From an uncultured Erysipelotrichaceae bacterium (GTDB lineage: Bacteria; Bacillota_I; Bacilli_A; Erysipelotrichales; Coprobacillaceae): a DNA stretch of 8,546 nt. The stretch is taken from NCBI GenBank assembly GCA_900317015.1, contig ONFH01000118.1, forward strand, positions 1 to 8,546, written 5' to 3'. A program made the translations under genes and the position numbers. This document shows, piece after piece, positions 6,576 through 8,546 of this stretch (within the stretch, counting starts at the first letter, position 1; each line of letters starts with the position of its first letter). The notes under the pieces are model-generated. The model made no database searches. It saw nothing but the letters and a program-made list of their open reading frames with translations, and was not told the DNA's origin.

Positions 6576-6633
6576 AAAAAAAGCCATTTCCTTACAATAT
6601 ATATACTTTTAATTGTAAGTAATATGGCTTTTT
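6576..6633. terminator. Strong bidirectional intrinsic terminator after the L,D-transpeptidase gene
   Basis: AAAAAGCCAT (6578-6587) pairs with ATGGCTTTTT (6624-6633). Above a small internal loop, CTTACAAT (6591-6598) pairs with ATTGTAAG (6612-6619). On the minus strand the stem is followed by seven T, which terminates the gene whose stop is at 6690. On the plus strand five T follow, which would stop transcripts leaving the IS before they run antisense into that gene. Confidence 0.8.
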
Positions 6634-6681
6634 CATTTTCAGTTTTATACTTTTATGCTCTTATATACTTTTAAATTGTAA
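6601..6681 (+). repeat. Imperfect direct repeat in the terminator region
   Basis: ATATACTTTTAATTGTAA at 6601-6618 recurs at 6663-6681 with one extra A. The first copy forms part of the terminator loop and right arm. The second lies just after the L,D-transpeptidase stop codon. It may be a small duplication within the 3' untranslated region. Confidence 0.5.
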
Positions 6682-6689
6682 ATTCACAA

Positions 6690-8159
6690 TTAGTAATGCA
6701 TGAAGCACATTTCTCTATAGCTAGTGATTTTATAAATCGTATGAGCGTTTTCAGTGCTGAGGTTAATACAACCATGTGAACCTCTTGATTTATAATAAGA
6801 TGGAGACCAGCTACCCCATGACTGCCATGGTGCTGCATGGAAACCTGTACCAGTCCAAGTAATACGTGTCCACCACTGTACTGGAGTTGTGTAACCTTCA
6901 CCAACTAATGTTCTGTTTGCCTGATGTTCTTTTAAGAAGAATGCACCAGTTGTTGTCTTACGTCCAGCGACTGGTTTACCAGAGATACAGTTACAGCTGA
7001 ATGTCACTTTACCGTTCTTGAAGACATAAACTTTCTGTTCTGCTAAGTCTACTTCAACGTAGTCCTTACCATCCCAGTCATCTTTCCAGTTATTCCAGTT
7101 CTTCTTATAAGAAGTAGAATACCAGTTAATGTCATAGCTTAATGTGATGGCCTTCTTATTGGCATCAGATGCATCTTTCATATAAGCATCAGTCTTAGAT
7201 TGTTCAATTGTAGTGGCAACAGCTTTCTTAGCCTGAGCAATTGTCTTATCGTAATCAACACGCCAACCGAAGTCGCCTTCAGTTGTCGATAACTTTTTAC
7301 CAGTATGTGATGTATAAGTTCTCTTCTGACCAACTGTCTTGTACTTTAAGCATAACTTTTCAACCCAGTCACTTAACTTCTTCTCATCAACTGTGACTTT
7401 ACCATTCTGGTAAACTAACATCTGAGATAATGTTGCTGGATCTAATGTTTCATAATGCTTATCACCCATGTTCCAAGTGATATAACGTAAGCCAACATTA
7501 TTGTAGGCATTTAAACGTGACTGTAATTCGCTTGTAGATGGATTAGCAACTGTCTTATAACAGCTATCATAAGCACTTGTGCTAACATCTAATGTTTTTT
7601 CAATCGCTTTTAAAGACTTTTCAACGGCTTTTGTTAAACCATCTGTATCGATCGTATTCCCTTTATAAGCTTTCAGAATTGCAAACTGCTTTTTAGATGA
7701 ATCATAAGCAACACGAGTTGGCAATGGAGCATTGATCTTATAAGTGCTATCGCCCTTAACTAAACGTGAAGAAGAGATCACCTTAGCTAATTTTGAAGTA
7801 TTATATGTAACATCATGGACAAGTTTATAAGTATGTGATCCGAATGGGAAAGCAATACCGCTGTGAGCCTGTTTGAATGTGGAATCAATCTTGCTTGAAA
7901 CTGTTGCTTTATAATCAATGTCATCACCATTGATTGTTAAGCTTCCATTGTTTCGACCTTTTACTGTTAAAGTATAAGAATCCAAACCTTTTTGAATTTT
8001 ATCCTTTGACTGCTGTAAAGTTAGACCTGAGACATCGATTCCATTAATAGTTGTGTTATTGTACCATTTGTTTTTATAAGAGATATTGTAGTATCCAATA
8101 AGTCCGACAAATACGAGTACTAACACACCAATGATAATGTATAAGTATTTTCTTTTCAT
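6690..8159 (-). CDS. Membrane-anchored L,D-transpeptidase (YkuD) with YoaR-like domains
   Basis: A 489-residue enzyme expected to form 3-3 cross-links in peptidoglycan, or to attach proteins to it, on the outer face of the membrane. A short Lys/Arg-rich start is followed by one membrane segment at about 5-24 with no cleavage site, giving a type II anchor. Residues 35-175 and about 190-315 resemble the YoaR-like/PG_binding_4 domain often found in front of YkuD. The first includes TINGIDVSGLT and the second TTEGDFGWRVDYD. The YkuD domain spans about 366-489, with His441 (GFHAAP) and the SHGCIN motif containing nucleophile Cys464. All catalytic residues are present and the length is normal. The start is supported by AGGGAG seven bases upstream and by the membrane segment. 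Its own promoter-like sequence and a strong terminator suggest a single-gene transcript. Specificity cannot be read from the sequence. Confidence 0.95.
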   Translation of the reverse strand: MKRKYLYIIIGVLVLVFVGLIGYYNISYKNKWYNNTTINGIDVSGLTLQQSKDKIQKGLDSYTLTVKGRNNGSLTINGDDIDYKATVSSKIDSTFKQAHSGIAFPFGSHTYKLVHDVTYNTSKLAKVISSSRLVKGDSTYKINAPLPTRVAYDSSKKQFAILKAYKGNTIDTDGLTKAVEKSLKAIEKTLDVSTSAYDSCYKTVANPSTSELQSRLNAYNNVGLRYITWNMGDKHYETLDPATLSQMLVYQNGKVTVDEKKLSDWVEKLCLKYKTVGQKRTYTSHTGKKLSTTEGDFGWRVDYDKTIAQAKKAVATTIEQSKTDAYMKDASDANKKAITLSYDINWYSTSYKKNWNNWKDDWDGKDYVEVDLAEQKVYVFKNGKVTFSCNCISGKPVAGRKTTTGAFFLKEHQANRTLVGEGYTTPVQWWTRITWTGTGFHAAPWQSWGSWSPSYYKSRGSHGCINLSTENAHTIYKITSYREMCFMHY

Positions 8160-8166
8160 CTTTTTT

Positions 8167-8172
8167 CTCCCT
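8167..8172 (-). promoter_or_regulatory. Ribosome binding site of the L,D-transpeptidase gene
   Basis: AGGGAG on the minus strand, seven A/G-rich bases before the ATG at 8159. It supports the chosen start. Confidence 0.7.
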
Positions 8173-8198
8173 ACTCAACAAGTAATCGTAACAAGGTT

Positions 8199-8207
8199 AT
8201 TTTAACA
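8199..8207 (-). promoter_or_regulatory. Candidate extended -10 promoter element of the L,D-transpeptidase gene
   Basis: The minus strand reads TGT-TAAAAT, an extended -10 box (TGn) with a 5/6 match to TATAAT, about 40 bases before the start codon. The -35 region is a T-rich run without a clear hexamer, which is acceptable for extended -10 promoters. Confidence 0.4.
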
Positions 8208-8512
8208 ACTTCTCACGAAAAGAAAAGCTTTTTGCTTTAATTTTTCATGATTTTTCATATTTTAATTGAAATACAAATATGTAGTATCAAGAATACAAAT
8301 TTTATCAAGCCCTAATGTATGCATTTTGATAAATGCAACATGCTATTTCGTATTATTAGAAACCATTCTTACAATTTATTCTTAAAATATGGAAGAAATT
8401 GTGTATATTAGCTCATTTTTTATAAAGGCTAAGATGTTTGTTGATTAAGATTTTCGCCCCTATAAGGATTTTGAAAGTGGTTCTACAAGCAAGCTTTTCT
8501 CTTCCAATTAAT
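8208..8512. other. AT-rich intergenic stretch without a recognisable gene
   Basis: I find no reading frame with a ribosome site here. It contains a perfect small palindrome, TGCATTT/AAATGCA (8320-8326 and 8331-8337, 4-base loop), more than 100 bases upstream of the L,D-transpeptidase promoter. It also contains a weak 5-bp hairpin AAAGC/GCTTT near 8225-8238 followed by T-rich sequence. Neither can be assigned a function. Confidence 0.4.
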
Positions 8513-8542
8513 AAAAAGTATGCCCGTTTCCGAGCATACTTT
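8513..8542 (-). terminator. Intrinsic terminator of a minus-strand gene right of the window
   Basis: The minus-strand RNA folds into a 12-bp stem, AAAGUAUGCUCG with CGGGCAUACUUU, containing one U-G pair and capped by a GAAA tetraloop. A U-rich tail follows. On the plus strand the same position is a C-A mismatch and the tail is weaker (TTTCTTA). It therefore ends a gene lying beyond position 8546 and separates it from the L,D-transpeptidase gene. Confidence 0.75.
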
Positions 8543-8546
8543 CTTA

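Noticed and set aside
6492..6674. A 60-codon frame after the transposase, in the same frame
   Set aside because: It runs through the IS end and the terminator hairpin. The TAG at 6459-6461 gives a family-typical length, so a stop-codon mutation is not needed.
6671..6904. A 77-codon minus-strand frame at the end of the L,D-transpeptidase gene
   Set aside because: It is a shifted reading over the YkuD catalytic region, whose correct frame holds the SHGCIN motif.
657..8159. CRISPR array, phage genes, toxin-antitoxin pair or other defence system
   Set aside because: No regular spacer repeats and no matching protein motifs were seen. The CHAP protein has a signal peptide and a large surface architecture, unlike a phage endolysin.

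Overview
The window is AT-rich DNA with strong AGGAGG-type ribosome sites and many intrinsic terminators. Its proteins are Gram-positive wall proteins: a secreted CHAP hydrolase with ricin-like and bacterial Ig-like (Big2) repeats, and an L,D-transpeptidase with YoaR-like domains. This points to a low-GC Firmicute, plausibly a gut Erysipelotrichia/Clostridia-type species. That placement is an inference from style and content, not from a marker gene.

Layout from left to right. Positions 1-80 hold a minus-strand promoter, a 9-bp-arm inverted repeat and a ribosome site for a gene that starts just outside the left edge. A minus-strand terminator follows (82-110). Next is a frame-broken plus-strand gene remnant (about 121-488), then a bidirectional terminator (517-551). 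Most of the left half (657-5003, minus) is one intact gene for a 1448-residue secreted, modular wall-associated protein. Its order is signal peptide, CHAP, three alternating ricin-like/Big2 pairs, four more Big2 repeats, a Pro/Thr linker, an Fn3-like domain and a Lys-rich terminal Big2.

Upstream of that gene, at 5326-6572, is a complete 1247-bp IS1595-type insertion sequence with 28-bp terminal inverted repeats (27/28 identical) and an intact transposase. An 8-bp inverted repeat inside it could hide the transposase ribosome site in read-through transcripts. The element ends 3 bases from the U-tract of a strong terminator (6576-6633), which serves the next gene: a membrane-anchored L,D-transpeptidase (6690-8159, minus). 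The right end is about 340 bases of AT-rich non-coding DNA closed by another terminator (8513-8542) for a minus-strand gene outside the window.

The two intact chromosomal genes share a cell-wall theme: one cross-links peptidoglycan, the other probably cleaves it and binds sugars at the surface. Each has its own promoter-like sequence, and a terminator plus the IS lie between them, so they are neighbours and not an operon. I see no CRISPR array, tRNA, rRNA or recognisable defence system. The most interesting items are the unusual architecture of the CHAP protein, the ribosome-site-masking repeat in the IS, and the decayed gene at the left.
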